Notes: a model not told the origin generated them from the sequence alone. A stretch of DNA of 64,000 nt from Lysobacteraceae bacterium (GCA_004143945.1 SEHB01000005.1:62001-126000); one strand, 5' to 3'. Counted from the stretch's first letter, positions 28,006 to 40,541 are shown. Numbers and translations: made by a program.

Positions 28006-29940
28006 TCAGCGCACGTCGCCGACGATCGCGTCCCCGGCGTAGATCGCGACATGCGGCACGCCATCGCCGCCGATCCAGCCGCGGTACATGCCCTCGGTAT
28101 TGAACGGGAACGCGAACGTGCCGTCGCTCGCGAGCGCGATCGCGCCGCCGTCGCCGCCGGCCTTCGGGATCTCCCCGTTGATCACGTCGTGCGCGGCGCG
28201 GCGCACCGACTGTCCCGCGAGCCGCATGCGCGCGCAGACCTCGTGCGCAGCGGCTGCGCGGATGTAGTACTCGCCCCAGCCAGTGCCGGACACCGCGCAG
28301 CGCGCATCCGCCCAGGTGCCTGCGCCGATGATCGGCGAGTCGCCGACGCGGCCGTAGCGCTTGTTGGTCATGCCGCCGGTCGAAGTACCCGCGGCGAGGC
28401 GGCCCTGCGCATCGAGCGCGACTGCGCCGACCGTGCCGAAGTACGCCTTGCCGCCGTCGACGCGCGCGACGCCGTCGGCCTCCTCGCGCAGCGCCTTCTG
28501 CAGCTGCTGCCAGCGCTTGTCGGTGCGGAAGTACGATGGATCGACGAGCGCGACGCCCTGCTCCTTCGCGAACGCCTCGGCGCCGTCGCCGACCATCATC
28601 ACGTGGCGCGACTTTTCCATCACCGCGCGCGCGAGCAGGATCGGGTTCTTCACGCGGCGCACGCCGGCGACCGCGCCGGCCTTGCCGCTCGCGCCGTCCA
28701 TCAGCGATGAATCGAGCTCGTTCCTGCCGTCGTGCGTGAACACCGCGCCGCGGCCCGCATTGAACTGCGGCGCATCTTCGAGCAGGCCGATCGCGGCGGT
28801 GACCGCATCGAGCGCGGCACTGCCGGCCGCGAGCCGTGCGTGGCCCGCGCGCAACGCCGCTTCGAGCGCCGCGCGCGCGGCCGCCTCGTCGGCCGGCGTC
28901 ATGCCGGCGCGTTCCACCCCGGCGCCGCCATGGATCACGAGCAGCGGCGCATCCATCGCGAGCAGGACGCCGTCCTGCACCGCGTAATGGCGCTCGAACA
29001 CGGGCCGCTCGACGCGCGCATCGGGAAGGTGCAGGCGCGAATCCACGCCGACGCCGACCGTCTCCACGCGTGCCAGCCGCATCGGCTCGTCCTCGACCTG
29101 CGGCGCGAAGCCGCCCTTGACCACGGTCGCGCCCGCGCCGGGCGCGTTTGCGTACACGCGCGCGTTGCCGTCGCCATCGACCGCGACCGCGGCGTCTTCG
29201 TCGACGCCGAGGCCGAGCAGCGGCCGCCCGGCGATCGATTCGGCCTTCGCGACGAACGCGACGAGCCGCCCGAGGCGGTTGCGCTCGGTGAAATGGGTGT
29301 CGGTCACGACGCCGTGCAGCAGTGCGATGTCGAGGAAACCGGATTCGATCGTGTTCTCGCTGCCGAGCGGATCGGCGAGCGCGCGCGGGCTGGTCTGGCT
29401 GCCGCCGTCCATCGCGCCGTACAGGTATTCGCCGAGCATCGCGAGGCCGGCGCTGGTGCCGCCGAGCGGCTTGCCGGCGCGCACGTGCGCGTCGAGCGCC
29501 GCGGCCACCGGCGTGCCGCGCCAGTACCTCACGTAGCGCGACTGGTCGCCGCCCGCGATGAAGATGCCGTCGGCGCGGCGAAGGCTGCGCAACATCGTGC
29601 GGTCGCTCGCCGATTCGCGATCCTTGAACACGAAGGTCTCGACCGACGCGATGCCGCCGACCTCGTAGTAGAACTCCTCGCCGATCTCGCCGGCCTGCGA
29701 GGCACGCAGCACGACGATGTGGCCGTTGCCCGCGCGCTGCATGAACCAGCGCAACGAATCGAAATTGCGGTCGCCGCCGCCCATGAGCAGCAGACCCGGC
29801 TGCACGGGGCCCGGCGTCCCCGCGCCGCGATCGCCGAGCAGGTAATGCCCGAGGCTCGCCGCGTGCGCCGGCAGCGCCAGCACGCCGGCGAGCAACGCGA
29901 CTGCAAACGCCCATCGATTGACGCCCGGGGTTCCGGTCAT
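28006..29940 (-). CDS. Secreted cyanophycinase-isoaspartyl peptidase fusion
   Basis: 644 aa from ATG 29940, with AGGAG 8 nt upstream and a signal peptide (hydrophobic WAFAVALLAGVLALPAHA). Residues about 30-330 are a peptidase S51 cyanophycinase domain: LLLMGGGDRNFDS, FIAGGDQSRYV and the nucleophile in GGTSAGL (Ser163). Residues about 338-640 are an Ntn-type isoaspartyl peptidase/L-asparaginase: LVIHGGAG, FNAGRGAVFTHDG and GTVGAVALD with the self-processing Thr503, then TSTGGMTNKRYGRVGDSP. Cyanophycinase releases beta-Asp-Arg from cyanophycin and isoaspartyl dipeptidase splits that dipeptide, so one exported polypeptide could carry out both steps. Divergent from the sigma/anti-sigma/receptor genes, 104 bp apart. 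Confidence 0.9.
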   Translation of the reverse strand: MTGTPGVNRWAFAVALLAGVLALPAHAASLGHYLLGDRGAGTPGPVQPGLLLMGGGDRNFDSLRWFMQRAGNGHIVVLRASQAGEIGEEFYYEVGGIASVETFVFKDRESASDRTMLRSLRRADGIFIAGGDQSRYVRYWRGTPVAAALDAHVRAGKPLGGTSAGLAMLGEYLYGAMDGGSQTSPRALADPLGSENTIESGFLDIALLHGVVTDTHFTERNRLGRLVAFVAKAESIAGRPLLGLGVDEDAAVAVDGDGNARVYANAPGAGATVVKGGFAPQVEDEPMRLARVETVGVGVDSRLHLPDARVERPVFERHYAVQDGVLLAMDAPLLVIHGGAGVERAGMTPADEAAARAALEAALRAGHARLAAGSAALDAVTAAIGLLEDAPQFNAGRGAVFTHDGRNELDSSLMDGASGKAGAVAGVRRVKNPILLARAVMEKSRHVMMVGDGAEAFAKEQGVALVDPSYFRTDKRWQQLQKALREEADGVARVDGGKAYFGTVGAVALDAQGRLAAGTSTGGMTNKRYGRVGDSPIIGAGTWADARCAVSGTGWGEYYIRAAAAHEVCARMRLAGQSVRRAAHDVINGEIPKAGGDGGAIALASDGTFAFPFNTEGMYRGWIGGDGVPHVAIYAGDAIVGDVR

Positions 29941-30044
29941 TCCACGACTCCTGCCGTTGCGCGGCGCAGCGCCGCATTCGAACTCCGGGACGAACGACGG
30001 CCCGGCTTCCCCCATGTCGGCGCGCCGCGCGCTAGAGTCGCGCC

Positions 30045-30641
30045 ATGGCCACCGACCTCGACGACTGGTTCGTACGCGAGATCCTCGCGCACGAACGCGC
30101 ACTGGTGCAGTACCTGCAGCGGTGCTGGCCGCAGCGCGACGAGCACCATGACCTGCTGCAGGAAGTGTACGCGCGCGTGCACGAAGCCGCCGGTCGCAGC
30201 CGGCCGACCACGCCGAAGTCGTTTCTGTTCGCGACCGCGCGCCATCTGATGGCCGATCGCGCGCGTCGCGCGCGCGTGGTTTCGATCGAACCGATGGGTG
30301 ATTTCGAGCCCTCGAACGTCTACCTCATCGACGAGAGGTCGCCCGAACGCTGGATGGGCGCGCGCCAGGCGCTCAAGCGGCTGGCCGAGTCACTCGAGCG
30401 ACTACCCGACCGCTGCCGCGAAGTCGTCTGGCTGCGCCGGGTCGAGGAACTGTCGCAGAAGGAAGTCGCCCAGCGCCTCGGCATCAGCGGGAAAACCGTG
30501 GAGAAGCACCTGGCCAAGGGCATGCGCCTGATCGCCGACCACCTGTATGGCGGCGGGTTCGCGCCCGGCGACGAGGACGCGGCGGAGCCCTGGGCCGAGG
30601 CCGAAGAGGACGAAGGACATGCACGACAGCAGGCGGATTGA
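30045..30641 (+). CDS. FecI-type ECF sigma factor
   Basis: 198 aa. Sigma region 2 (about 15-75: HERALVQYLQRCWPQRDEHH, DLLQEVYARVHE) and region 4 (about 120-170: LERLPDRCREVVWLRRVEEL, SQKEVAQRLGISGKTVEKHL). The acidic C-terminal tail overlaps the fecR-like gene by 23 bp. FecI-type sigma factors are held by a FecR partner until a TonB-dependent receptor signals substrate binding, then transcribe the receptor gene. The gene order here is exactly sigma, FecR, receptor. Confidence 0.92.
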   Translation: MATDLDDWFVREILAHERALVQYLQRCWPQRDEHHDLLQEVYARVHEAAGRSRPTTPKSFLFATARHLMADRARRARVVSIEPMGDFEPSNVYLIDERSPERWMGARQALKRLAESLERLPDRCREVVWLRRVEELSQKEVAQRLGISGKTVEKHLAKGMRLIADHLYGGGFAPGDEDAAEPWAEAEEDEGHARQQAD

Positions 30642-31683
30642 ACAGACCGCCGCCGAGTGGCTGGCGCGATCGGATGCAGGCGACTGGAACGAACGCGACG
30701 CAGCCGCGCTCGACCAGTGGCTCGCGAGCGCGCCGCGCCACCGCGTCGCGTACCTGCGCCTGCAGGCGGCCTGGCGCGAAGCCGGTCGCCTGCGCGCGCT
30801 CGCCGCGGGCCTGCCCGCAGGCGTCGTGCCGCCGCGTGGCTCGTGGGGAAGGGGATGGCGCACCGGCCTCGCGGACGAAGCGCGCGCCCCGGACCTGCAG
30901 GACACCGTGTTCACGCCGCGCGCACGCCGCGACGCCCGCGCGCGTCGCTGGCGCCACGCACTCGTCGCGACCGTCGCGATCGCGCTCGCGGGTTCGGTGG
31001 GCTGGGCCGGATGGCAGCTTGGCGGCCGCCAGGAAGCGCAGTACGCAAGCGGCGTCGGCCAACTGGAGACGGTCGCGCTGATCGATGGTTCCACCGCCGT
31101 GCTCAGCAGCGACAGCCGCCTGCGCGTGCGCATGACGCGAGGCGGGCGCGAGATCGCGCTGCTGCAGGGCGAAGCGTACTTCGACGTCGCGCCGGATCCC
31201 GCGCGACCGTTCGTGGTGGTCGCCGAGGATCGCCGCGTGGTCGCGGTCGGCACGCGCTTCTCGGTGCGCCGCGACCACGCCGAGCTGCGCGTCGTGGTGA
31301 CCGAGGGCAAGGTCCGCCTCGATCGCGCCGCAGGCAGCGACGGACGTGCGACGCCGGTCTCGCTGCTGCCGGCGGGCAGCGTCGCAACCGCCGGGCGCGA
31401 CGGCGTGCTCGTGCGTTCGCTCACGGTGGCCGAGGCGGAACGCTACCTCGAATGGCGCAGCGGGTTCCTTGCATTCGAGGATGCGACGCTCGCCGCGGTC
31501 GCATCCGAGTTCAATCGCTTCAATACGCGCAAGCTCGAGCTCGCGGACGCCGAGGTCGCGCAACTGCGCGTCGGCGGCAACTTCCGCTGGGCCCAGGCCG
31601 AGGACTTCGTGAAGCTGCTCGAACTCGGTTTCCCGGTGCGCGCCGAGCGCCTCCCGGACCGGATCGTGCTGCACAGCCGCTGA
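30619..31683 (+). CDS. FecR-type anti-sigma/signal-transducing membrane protein
   Basis: 354 aa from ATG 30619 (AAGGA just upstream), overlapping the sigma-factor gene. N-terminal cytosolic FecR_N/DUF4880 segment (about 5-60: AAEWLARSDAGDWNERDAAA), one transmembrane helix (about 117-136), a periplasmic FecR domain (LIDGSTAVLSSDSRLRVRMT, ALLQGEAYFDVAPDPARPF) and a C-terminal STN-like domain ending in LELGFPVRAERLPDRIVLHS. It should relay the receptor signal across the inner membrane to the FecI-like sigma factor. Confidence 0.92.
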   Translation: MHDSRRIEQTAAEWLARSDAGDWNERDAAALDQWLASAPRHRVAYLRLQAAWREAGRLRALAAGLPAGVVPPRGSWGRGWRTGLADEARAPDLQDTVFTPRARRDARARRWRHALVATVAIALAGSVGWAGWQLGGRQEAQYASGVGQLETVALIDGSTAVLSSDSRLRVRMTRGGREIALLQGEAYFDVAPDPARPFVVVAEDRRVVAVGTRFSVRRDHAELRVVVTEGKVRLDRAAGSDGRATPVSLLPAGSVATAGRDGVLVRSLTVAEAERYLEWRSGFLAFEDATLAAVASEFNRFNTRKLELADAEVAQLRVGGNFRWAQAEDFVKLLELGFPVRAERLPDRIVLHSR

Positions 31684-31771
31684 TGTCGGGCGGCGGATGG
31701 GGGGAATCGCCGACTCGTTCGTCCTGATCACGCAGAAGGTGCCGTCCCGAGCACCGGGGGAGTCCTGTTCC

Positions 31772-34849
<3,078 letters not shown>

Positions 34850-34864
34850 GTCGTGGCGCTTCTC

Positions 34865-35026
34865 AGGCGTTCACCCCCGTGGGTGATCCGCGCAGGAAAT
34901 CGGTCGCGCGCCGGCATTCCGATCCACGCGATCGCACACAGGGTGCGCTCCTGCGCGAATCCGTGATGTAGGAGCCCACCCTGTGGGCGATCCGCGCAGG
35001 GGCCCGGTCGCGCGCCGACTTTCCGA
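34865..35026. repeat. Dispersed GTAGGAGCCCACC-type repeat, tandem copies
   Basis: Between the receptor and ssb. Contains CGTGGGTGATCCGCGCAGG, CACAGGGTGCGCTCCTGC and TGTAGGAGCCCACCCTGTGG followed by GCGATCCGCGCAGG. The last two are partly inverse of each other and can pair. Related copies lie at 1005-1055 and 39005-39155. Such elements are frequent in Xanthomonadales intergenic DNA and may act as terminators or REP-type elements. Confidence 0.7.
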
Positions 35027-35509
35027 TCAGAACGGAATGTCGTCGTCGTCGAAATTCTCGGCCTGCGGCGGTGCCTGGCGCTGCGCCTGCTGCGGACGCG
35101 CTGCGCCGCGCTCCGAACGCTCGCCGCCGCGCTCGCGGCTGTACCCGCCACCACCACCGCCACCACCTTCGCTGCCGCCACCGCCGAGCATCTGCATCTC
35201 GTCGGCGACGATGTCGGTGAAGTACTTCTCGACACCGTCCTGGCCGGTGAACTTGTCGTAGCGGATCGAGCCCTCGATGTAGACCTGTCGGCCCTTCTTG
35301 AGGTACTCGCCCGCGATTTCGCCGAGCTTGCCGAACAGCTTGACCCGATGCCACTCGGTCTTCTCGATCTGCTGGCCGTCCTTGTCCTTGCGCACGCTGG
35401 TGGTGGCGAGGCTCAACGTGCAGATGGCCATGCCGCCGGCGGTGTACTTCATTTCCGGATCGTTGCCGAGGTTGCCGACGAGGATGACCTTGTTGATGCC
35501 GCGTGCCAT
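35027..35509 (-). CDS. ssb: Single-stranded DNA-binding protein
   Basis: 160 aa from ATG 35509 with AAGGAA upstream. The OB fold occupies 1-110 ([60 protein letters not shown]). A long Gly/Gln/Arg-rich linker leads to the acidic tip FDDDDIPF that binds partner repair and replication proteins. Essential for replication, repair and recombination. Divergent from ispB. Confidence 0.97.
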   Translation of the reverse strand: MARGINKVILVGNLGNDPEMKYTAGGMAICTLSLATTSVRKDKDGQQIEKTEWHRVKLFGKLGEIAGEYLKKGRQVYIEGSIRYDKFTGQDGVEKYFTDIVADEMQMLGGGGSEGGGGGGGGYSRERGGERSERGAARPQQAQRQAPPQAENFDDDDIPF

Positions 35510-35753
35510 GGCGTGCCGTTCCTTGCTGAATGCTGCAGAGGCAGAAATCATAGCATCGCGACCCGGCCGGCCGGTCCGCGCGATGCGCGAGCGCCTGTAG
35601 TCCGCGCGCGGCATCCCGTGTAGGCGGATCGCGATCGTCCACCGGGGGAGGCGACGCATCGGCAATGAGATCCTCCCGCCGGCGCGTGCGCTGCGGGAGG
35701 CGCATCGAGCTTTCGCGCCGTACCACCCGACCGGGCCCGGCGTTGCTCCCCGC

Positions 35754-35759
35754 TATACT
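35754..35759 (+). promoter_or_regulatory. Possible -10 element for ispB
   Basis: TATACT, 29 bp before the TTG start of ispB, matches the sigma-70 -10 consensus at five of six positions. No good -35 hexamer is seen 16-18 bp upstream (GC-rich), so this is tentative. Confidence 0.3.
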
Positions 35760-35788
35760 CGCGGTTCGCCATCCGGACGCCCTCTTCC

Positions 35789-36793
35789 TTGAGCCCAGAC
35801 GCCACCTCCTCCGCCGGCGCAGCCACCGGTTTCGCCGGCGTGCAGGCCTTCATCGCCGCCGACATGGCCGCGGTCAATGCGCTGATCCGCGCGCGCCTCG
35901 CTTCCGACGTGGTGCTGGTCAACCAGGTCGCCGAGTACATCGTCGGCAGCGGCGGCAAGCGGCTGCGCCCGATGCTGCACCTGCTCGCCGCGCGCGCGGC
36001 CGGCTACCCGGGCCGCGACCACGTGCAGCTGGCCGCGCTGATCGAGTTCATCCACACCTCCACCCTGCTGCACGACGACGTCGTCGACGAATCGGACCTG
36101 CGCCGCGGACGCCGCACCGCGAACGCGGTCTGGGGCAATGCGGCGAGCGTGCTGGTCGGCGATTTCCTCTATTCGCGCTCGTTCCAGATGATGGTCGAAC
36201 TCGACAGCATGCGCGTGATGCGCATCCTCGCCGACACCACCAACCGGATCGCCGAAGGCGAGGTGCTGCAGCTGCTCAACATCGGCAATCCCGACACGCA
36301 CGAGCAGGCCTACCTCGACGTGATCGAACGCAAGACCGCGGTGCTGTTCGCGGCCGCGACGCGGCTCGGTGCGGTGCTCGCGGGCCTGCCCGCGGCGCAG
36401 GAGGACGCGTTCGCGCGGTACGGGCTCGAGCTCGGCCACGCGTTCCAGATCGCCGACGACGTGCTCGACTACGCCTCCGATGCCGGGACGCTCGGCAAGA
36501 ACGTCGGCGACGACCTCGCCGAAGGCAAGCCGACCTTGCCGCTGATCATCGCGATCGCGCGCAGCTCGCCGGCGCAGGCGACGATGTTGCGCGAGGCGAT
36601 CCGCGCCGGCGGTCTCGACGCGCTCGAACCCGTGCTCGCGGCGATCCGCGACACCGACGCGCTCGCGGCCTCGCGCGATCGCGCGCATGCGCATGCCGGG
36701 CGCGCGCGCGACGCGCTCGCGCAGCTGCCACCGTCGCCCGCGCTCGACGCACTCGCGCTGCTCGCCGACTACGCGGTCGACCGCACGCTCTAG
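35789..36793 (+). CDS. ispB: Polyprenyl (octaprenyl-type) diphosphate synthase
   Basis: 334 aa from TTG 35789; no ATG gives a full-length protein, and Met26 would cut off part of the first helix. Trans-isoprenyl diphosphate synthase with GSGGKRLRPML, the first Asp-rich motif LLHDDVVDESD (about 94-103) and the second QIADDVLDYASD (Asp223 onward). Makes the side chain of ubiquinone. The stop TAG shares bases with the stop of the convergent gene. Confidence 0.92.
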   Translation: MSPDATSSAGAATGFAGVQAFIAADMAAVNALIRARLASDVVLVNQVAEYIVGSGGKRLRPMLHLLAARAAGYPGRDHVQLAALIEFIHTSTLLHDDVVDESDLRRGRRTANAVWGNAASVLVGDFLYSRSFQMMVELDSMRVMRILADTTNRIAEGEVLQLLNIGNPDTHEQAYLDVIERKTAVLFAAATRLGAVLAGLPAAQEDAFARYGLELGHAFQIADDVLDYASDAGTLGKNVGDDLAEGKPTLPLIIAIARSSPAQATMLREAIRAGGLDALEPVLAAIRDTDALAASRDRAHAHAGRARDALAQLPPSPALDALALLADYAVDRTL

Positions 36794-37236
36794 TCGCGCG
36801 GCTTGTCCGCATCCTGCGGCATGTCGACCTCATCGCAGCCGACGTCGAGGCCGCCACGCCCGATCTCGTCGCGCGCCTTCTGCGCGAGCCGGCGGTAGCG
36901 CGCGCGCGTCTCGTCGAGCAGTCGGTCGTCGAGTTCCTCGAGGTCGAGCAGCGCATTGTGCGCACCCTGCATCGCGCGGATCAGCTCGTCGAGCTTGACG
37001 TGCATCGCCTCGGCGTCGCGGTTCTGCGTGTTCTGGATCAGGAACACCATGAGGAACGTCACGATCGTGGTGCCCGTGTTGATCACGAGCTGCCAGGTGT
37101 CGCTGAAGCCGAACATCGGTCCGCTGATGCCCCAGGTGACCACCACGAGCAGTGCGAGCAGGAAGGTCATCGGGCGCCCGGTCGCGCGCGACGCGGCATT
37201 GGCGAAACGCGTGAACCATGAACGTCGCACCGGCAT
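36790..37236 (-). CDS. Small membrane protein, low-affinity iron permease family
   Basis: 148 aa. Two hydrophobic helices (about 24-45 and 52-72) separated by SGPMFGFSDTWQLVINTGTT, then the cytosolic segment FLIQNTQNRDAEAMHVKLDE, the most conserved block of the family annotated as low-affinity Fe2+ permease. The transport function of bacterial members is not proven. Its stop overlaps that of ispB by 4 bp (CTAG), so the two genes run directly into each other. Confidence 0.8.
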   Translation of the reverse strand: MPVRRSWFTRFANAASRATGRPMTFLLALLVVVTWGISGPMFGFSDTWQLVINTGTTIVTFLMVFLIQNTQNRDAEAMHVKLDELIRAMQGAHNALLDLEELDDRLLDETRARYRRLAQKARDEIGRGGLDVGCDEVDMPQDADKPRD

Positions 37237-37517
37237 CGTCGATCCTCCGCTGGTCCTGGGTCCGCGATCGGTGGGTCACGCCGCGGGCGGCCGCCATCAT
37301 AGACCGCAACGCGCCGTGGCCAGCGGCGCATGCCCGGCGCATCGACCGAATGATTCAGCAGGGGTTTGCAAACAGGATCATCACGGGTTTGTAGCGCGTC
37401 ACCGCGAGCCTGGTCGGATACTCGGAGGACGGAACGGCGTTCGGGGACGACGTTCCGCCCGTTCATGCGCGCCTGCCCGGCGGCGTCGCGCGACTCCCCG
37501 GCCAACCACGGAATCGC

Positions 37518-38942
37518 ATGACCATGACCCACTTGATCCGCGCATTCGCCCTCAGCCTGCCCATGCTGGCGGGATCGCTGGCCGCGCTGCCGGCCGTCGC
37601 ACAGGACTGGAGCGCACGCTACGCGACCGATGCCATCCGCGCGCCGCAACCGCGCCTGGCATCGGCGCCGTCATCGTCCCTGTCCCTGCTCGGCGCGCCA
37701 CTCGGATGGATCGAGCAGCAGGTGCTCGCGAGCGACGGCGCGAGCGGCGACCTGTTCGGCTTCCGCACGCTGGTCGCGGGCGACCTCGCGTTCATCAGCG
37801 GACCCGCGCCGCTCGCGCGCCCGGGTGCGGTCTACGTGCACGAGCGCAGTGGCGGCACCTGGGGCGAAGTGCAGCGCATCACCGGCACGCCACCCGCCGG
37901 CACGCCGCCGAACTGGTCGGACTTCTTCGGCTGGTCGATCGCGCTGTCCGCGACCGGCGAGTACCTCGCGGTCGGTGCGCCCGACGTGTTCAATCCGATG
38001 GCCGGCCCTGCCGGCGGCGTCTACGTGTTCGAGCGCGACGGCGGGGGTGACTGGGTCGAGGTGCAGCTACTCGAGCCGCCGATCCCGATCGCGGTCACCG
38101 GCTTCGGCGGCCATGTTGCGTTCTCGGGCGAGACGCTCGTCGTCGGCGAGGGCTCCTACAACCGCAACGTCGACGGCAGCCGCGGCGCCGCCCACGTCTA
38201 CAACCTCGTCGCCGGCAGCTGGACCCATACCCAGCTCGTGCAGGGCAGCAACGGGGCGCCTTTCGACGACCGCTACTTCGGCAACGCGGTCGCAGCTGAC
38301 TCGCAGCGTGTCTACGTCGGCGCACCCGGCGCGGACTTCTCGAGCACTGGCGAGTATCCCGTCGGCGCGGTGTACGTGTTCGAGAACGCCGGCGGCGTCC
38401 TCTCCGAGGTGCAGGTGCTCGAAGCGGCGGATGGCGCCGATGGCGACCAGTTCGGCTTCTCGATCGATGTCGACGGCGACCGCCTGCTGATCGGCGCGCC
38501 CGCGGCCGTGGTCGACACGAACACGCACCAGGGCGCGGCCTACCTGTTCACGCACGACGGCTCGGCGTTCGCCCAGTCGCAGAAGCTCGTGCGCGAGGGT
38601 GGTGCCGCGTTCGACCAGCACGGCCAGTCGGTCGCGATCTCGGGCGGCATCGCGCTGGTCGGCATGTGGAGCAACAACGACGAACCCGGTGGCACGCCAC
38701 CGCCGCCCGTGCAGGGCAGCGTCGGCGTCTACGCGCGCGGCGCCGGCGGCTGGACGCATCGCCAGGACCTCGCGGGCAGCCTCGGCAGCGACGGCGATTC
38801 GTTCGGCTGGCATGTGTCGATCGACGGCCCGACCGCGCTGATCGGCGCGGACGCCGATGGCGCGATCAGCCAGTTCCAGGGCTCGGCGTACTTCTACGAA
38901 AACGACGCGCTGTTCGCGGACGGCTTCGAGGGCGGCAACTGA
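37518..38942 (+). CDS. Secreted FG-GAP repeat protein ending in FADGFEGGN
   Basis: 474 aa from ATG 37518 (a second ATG follows two codons later). Signal peptide ends ALPAVAQ. At least six FG-GAP/integrin-alpha-like repeats are visible, each with a D.FG motif and a GAP-like turn: DFFGWSIALSATGEYLAVGA, RYFGNAVAADSQRVYVGAPG, GDQFGFSIDVDGDRLLIGAP, GDSFGWHVSIDGPTALIGAD. They should form a beta-propeller, a surface adhesion or scaffold fold. It ends ALFADGFEGGN, sharing the tag seen in two other secreted proteins. No enzyme motif. Confidence 0.85.
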   Translation: MTMTHLIRAFALSLPMLAGSLAALPAVAQDWSARYATDAIRAPQPRLASAPSSSLSLLGAPLGWIEQQVLASDGASGDLFGFRTLVAGDLAFISGPAPLARPGAVYVHERSGGTWGEVQRITGTPPAGTPPNWSDFFGWSIALSATGEYLAVGAPDVFNPMAGPAGGVYVFERDGGGDWVEVQLLEPPIPIAVTGFGGHVAFSGETLVVGEGSYNRNVDGSRGAAHVYNLVAGSWTHTQLVQGSNGAPFDDRYFGNAVAADSQRVYVGAPGADFSSTGEYPVGAVYVFENAGGVLSEVQVLEAADGADGDQFGFSIDVDGDRLLIGAPAAVVDTNTHQGAAYLFTHDGSAFAQSQKLVREGGAAFDQHGQSVAISGGIALVGMWSNNDEPGGTPPPPVQGSVGVYARGAGGWTHRQDLAGSLGSDGDSFGWHVSIDGPTALIGADADGAISQFQGSAYFYENDALFADGFEGGN

Positions 38943-39004
38943 GCAGTCTCACGAGCCGACCGGCCCCTCGCCGGTCGGCTCGCTCGTGCATTCGCGCGAC
39001 CAGC

Positions 39005-39155
39005 GCCCGCCGCGCACAGGGTGCGCCCTGCGCCTCTCCGGCATCGCCTTTCGTGCAGGAGCCCAATCTGTGGGCGATCCTCGCAGGAAACCGATTGCGC
39101 GACGCCATTTGCATTGGCGATCGCGCACTCGACGCGCTCCTACGCCTCTTCGGTG
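39005..39155. repeat. Dispersed repeat copies downstream of the FG-GAP gene
   Basis: Contains CACAGGGTGCGCCCTGC and, about 40 bp later, CAGGAGCCCAATCTGTGGGC followed by GATCCTCGCAGG. Diverged copies of the elements at 34865-35026. The remaining bases between 38943 and 39179 show no gene. Confidence 0.6.
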
Positions 39156-39179
39156 CGCCTCACGCCACCAACGCCCGAA

Positions 39180-40541
39180 TCAGGCGATGCCGAGCCCGTC
39201 GATCACGCCGATCGCCGCCGGATCGAATCCCGCGAGTCGCGCGAACGCGCATCCGCGCTCGGCGTAGTCGCGGAACTGGTCGAAGCTCGGCGCGCCGGGC
39301 GACAGCAGCACCGCGCCACCACGCGGCACGAGGCTGCGAGCGAGCGTGACCGCCTCGGCGAGCGTGGCGACCGACGCGAGCCGGAATCGCCCGCTGCACG
39401 CGCGCAGCACCTGCGCGATGCGCGCACCGTTCGCGCCCATCGTGACGACCGCATGCGGCGGCTGCTCGTCGAGTGCGCGCGCGAAGGACGTCCAGTCGAG
39501 GCCACGCTCGTAGCCGCCGACGAGCACGCACGCATCGCGTCCGCGCAGGCTCGCGAGCGCTTCGAGCGTCGCCTGCGGCGTCGTCGCGATGCTGTCGTCG
39601 ATCCAGTCGATGCCGTCGCGTTCGCCGAGCAGCTGCAGCCGGTGCGGCAGCGGACGGAACGTCGCGATCGCGGGCGCGGCCGCGACCGCATCCACGCCCG
39701 CCGCTTCGAGCGTCGCCAGCGCGGCGCAGGCATTGAGCGCGTTGTGCGCACCCGGCAAGGGCGAGCGCGCCAGCTCGAACACCGCATGCGCGCCGCGGCG
39801 GATCCAGCCCTCGCGCGCATGCCAGCCTTGCGCGTCGCCGAACGTCACGCGGCGCGGATGGGTTGCCGTGCGTGCGAGCAACTCGGGTTGCAGCGCATTG
39901 AGCACGAGCGTGCGCGCCGCGTCGGCGAGCGCGAGCTTGTCGGCCGCATACCGCTCGCGCGTGCCATGCCAGTCGAGGTGTTCCTCGTAGAGGTTGTTGA
40001 CGACACCGACTTCGACGCCGTTCGCTTCGCCGGTCTGGAAACTCGAAAGCTCCACCACCCACCAATCGGGCGCCTGCGCGGGATCCAGCAACTCGAGCAG
40101 CGGCAGGCCGATGTTGCCCGCGAGCGCCGTGCGTCGCCCGAGTGCGCGCAGCAGGTGCGCGACGAGCGCGCTGAGCGTGCTCTTGCCCTTGGTGCCGGTC
40201 ACCGCGATCACGCGCGCCTGCGGCATCTCGGCGAACCACAGCGCGGTGCCCGAGGTGAACTGCGTGCCGTTGCGACGCGCCTCGAGGAGTTCCGGTCGAT
40301 ACGCGCTGATGCCCGGCGACTTGATCACGACATCGAACGCGCAGAGGTCGGCCGCGGTCGGTGCATCCGTGACGATCGTGCCGACCGAAGCCGCGGCGAC
40401 ATCGGGCGCTTCGATTGCGCTGCAGAACAGGGTCGGCCGCAGGCCCGGCAGGCGCGCCTGCAGCGCCGCGAGCGCCGCCCTGCCCTCGCGGCCGTGGCCC
40501 CAGACCGCGACGCGGCGACCGGCGAGCTCAGCGGTCCGCAT
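39180..40541 (-). CDS. murD2: MurD2, UDP-MurNAc-L-Ala:L-glutamate ligase
   Basis: 453 aa from ATG 40541, overlapping the end of murL by 14 bp. Mur ligase with an N-terminal Rossmann-like domain (RRVAVWGHGREGRAAL), the ATP loop TGTKGKST (115-122), the central-domain segment NNLYEEHLDWHGTRERYAADK and a C-terminal domain with DDSIATTPQATLEAL. In Xanthomonas the enzyme beside MurL adds L-Glu instead of D-Glu to UDP-MurNAc-L-Ala. It would be read as MurD by homology alone; overlap with murL is the reason for calling it MurD2. Confidence 0.88.
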   Translation of the reverse strand: MRTAELAGRRVAVWGHGREGRAALAALQARLPGLRPTLFCSAIEAPDVAAASVGTIVTDAPTAADLCAFDVVIKSPGISAYRPELLEARRNGTQFTSGTALWFAEMPQARVIAVTGTKGKSTLSALVAHLLRALGRRTALAGNIGLPLLELLDPAQAPDWWVVELSSFQTGEANGVEVGVVNNLYEEHLDWHGTRERYAADKLALADAARTLVLNALQPELLARTATHPRRVTFGDAQGWHAREGWIRRGAHAVFELARSPLPGAHNALNACAALATLEAAGVDAVAAAPAIATFRPLPHRLQLLGERDGIDWIDDSIATTPQATLEALASLRGRDACVLVGGYERGLDWTSFARALDEQPPHAVVTMGANGARIAQVLRACSGRFRLASVATLAEAVTLARSLVPRGGAVLLSPGAPSFDQFRDYAERGCAFARLAGFDPAAIGVIDGLGIA

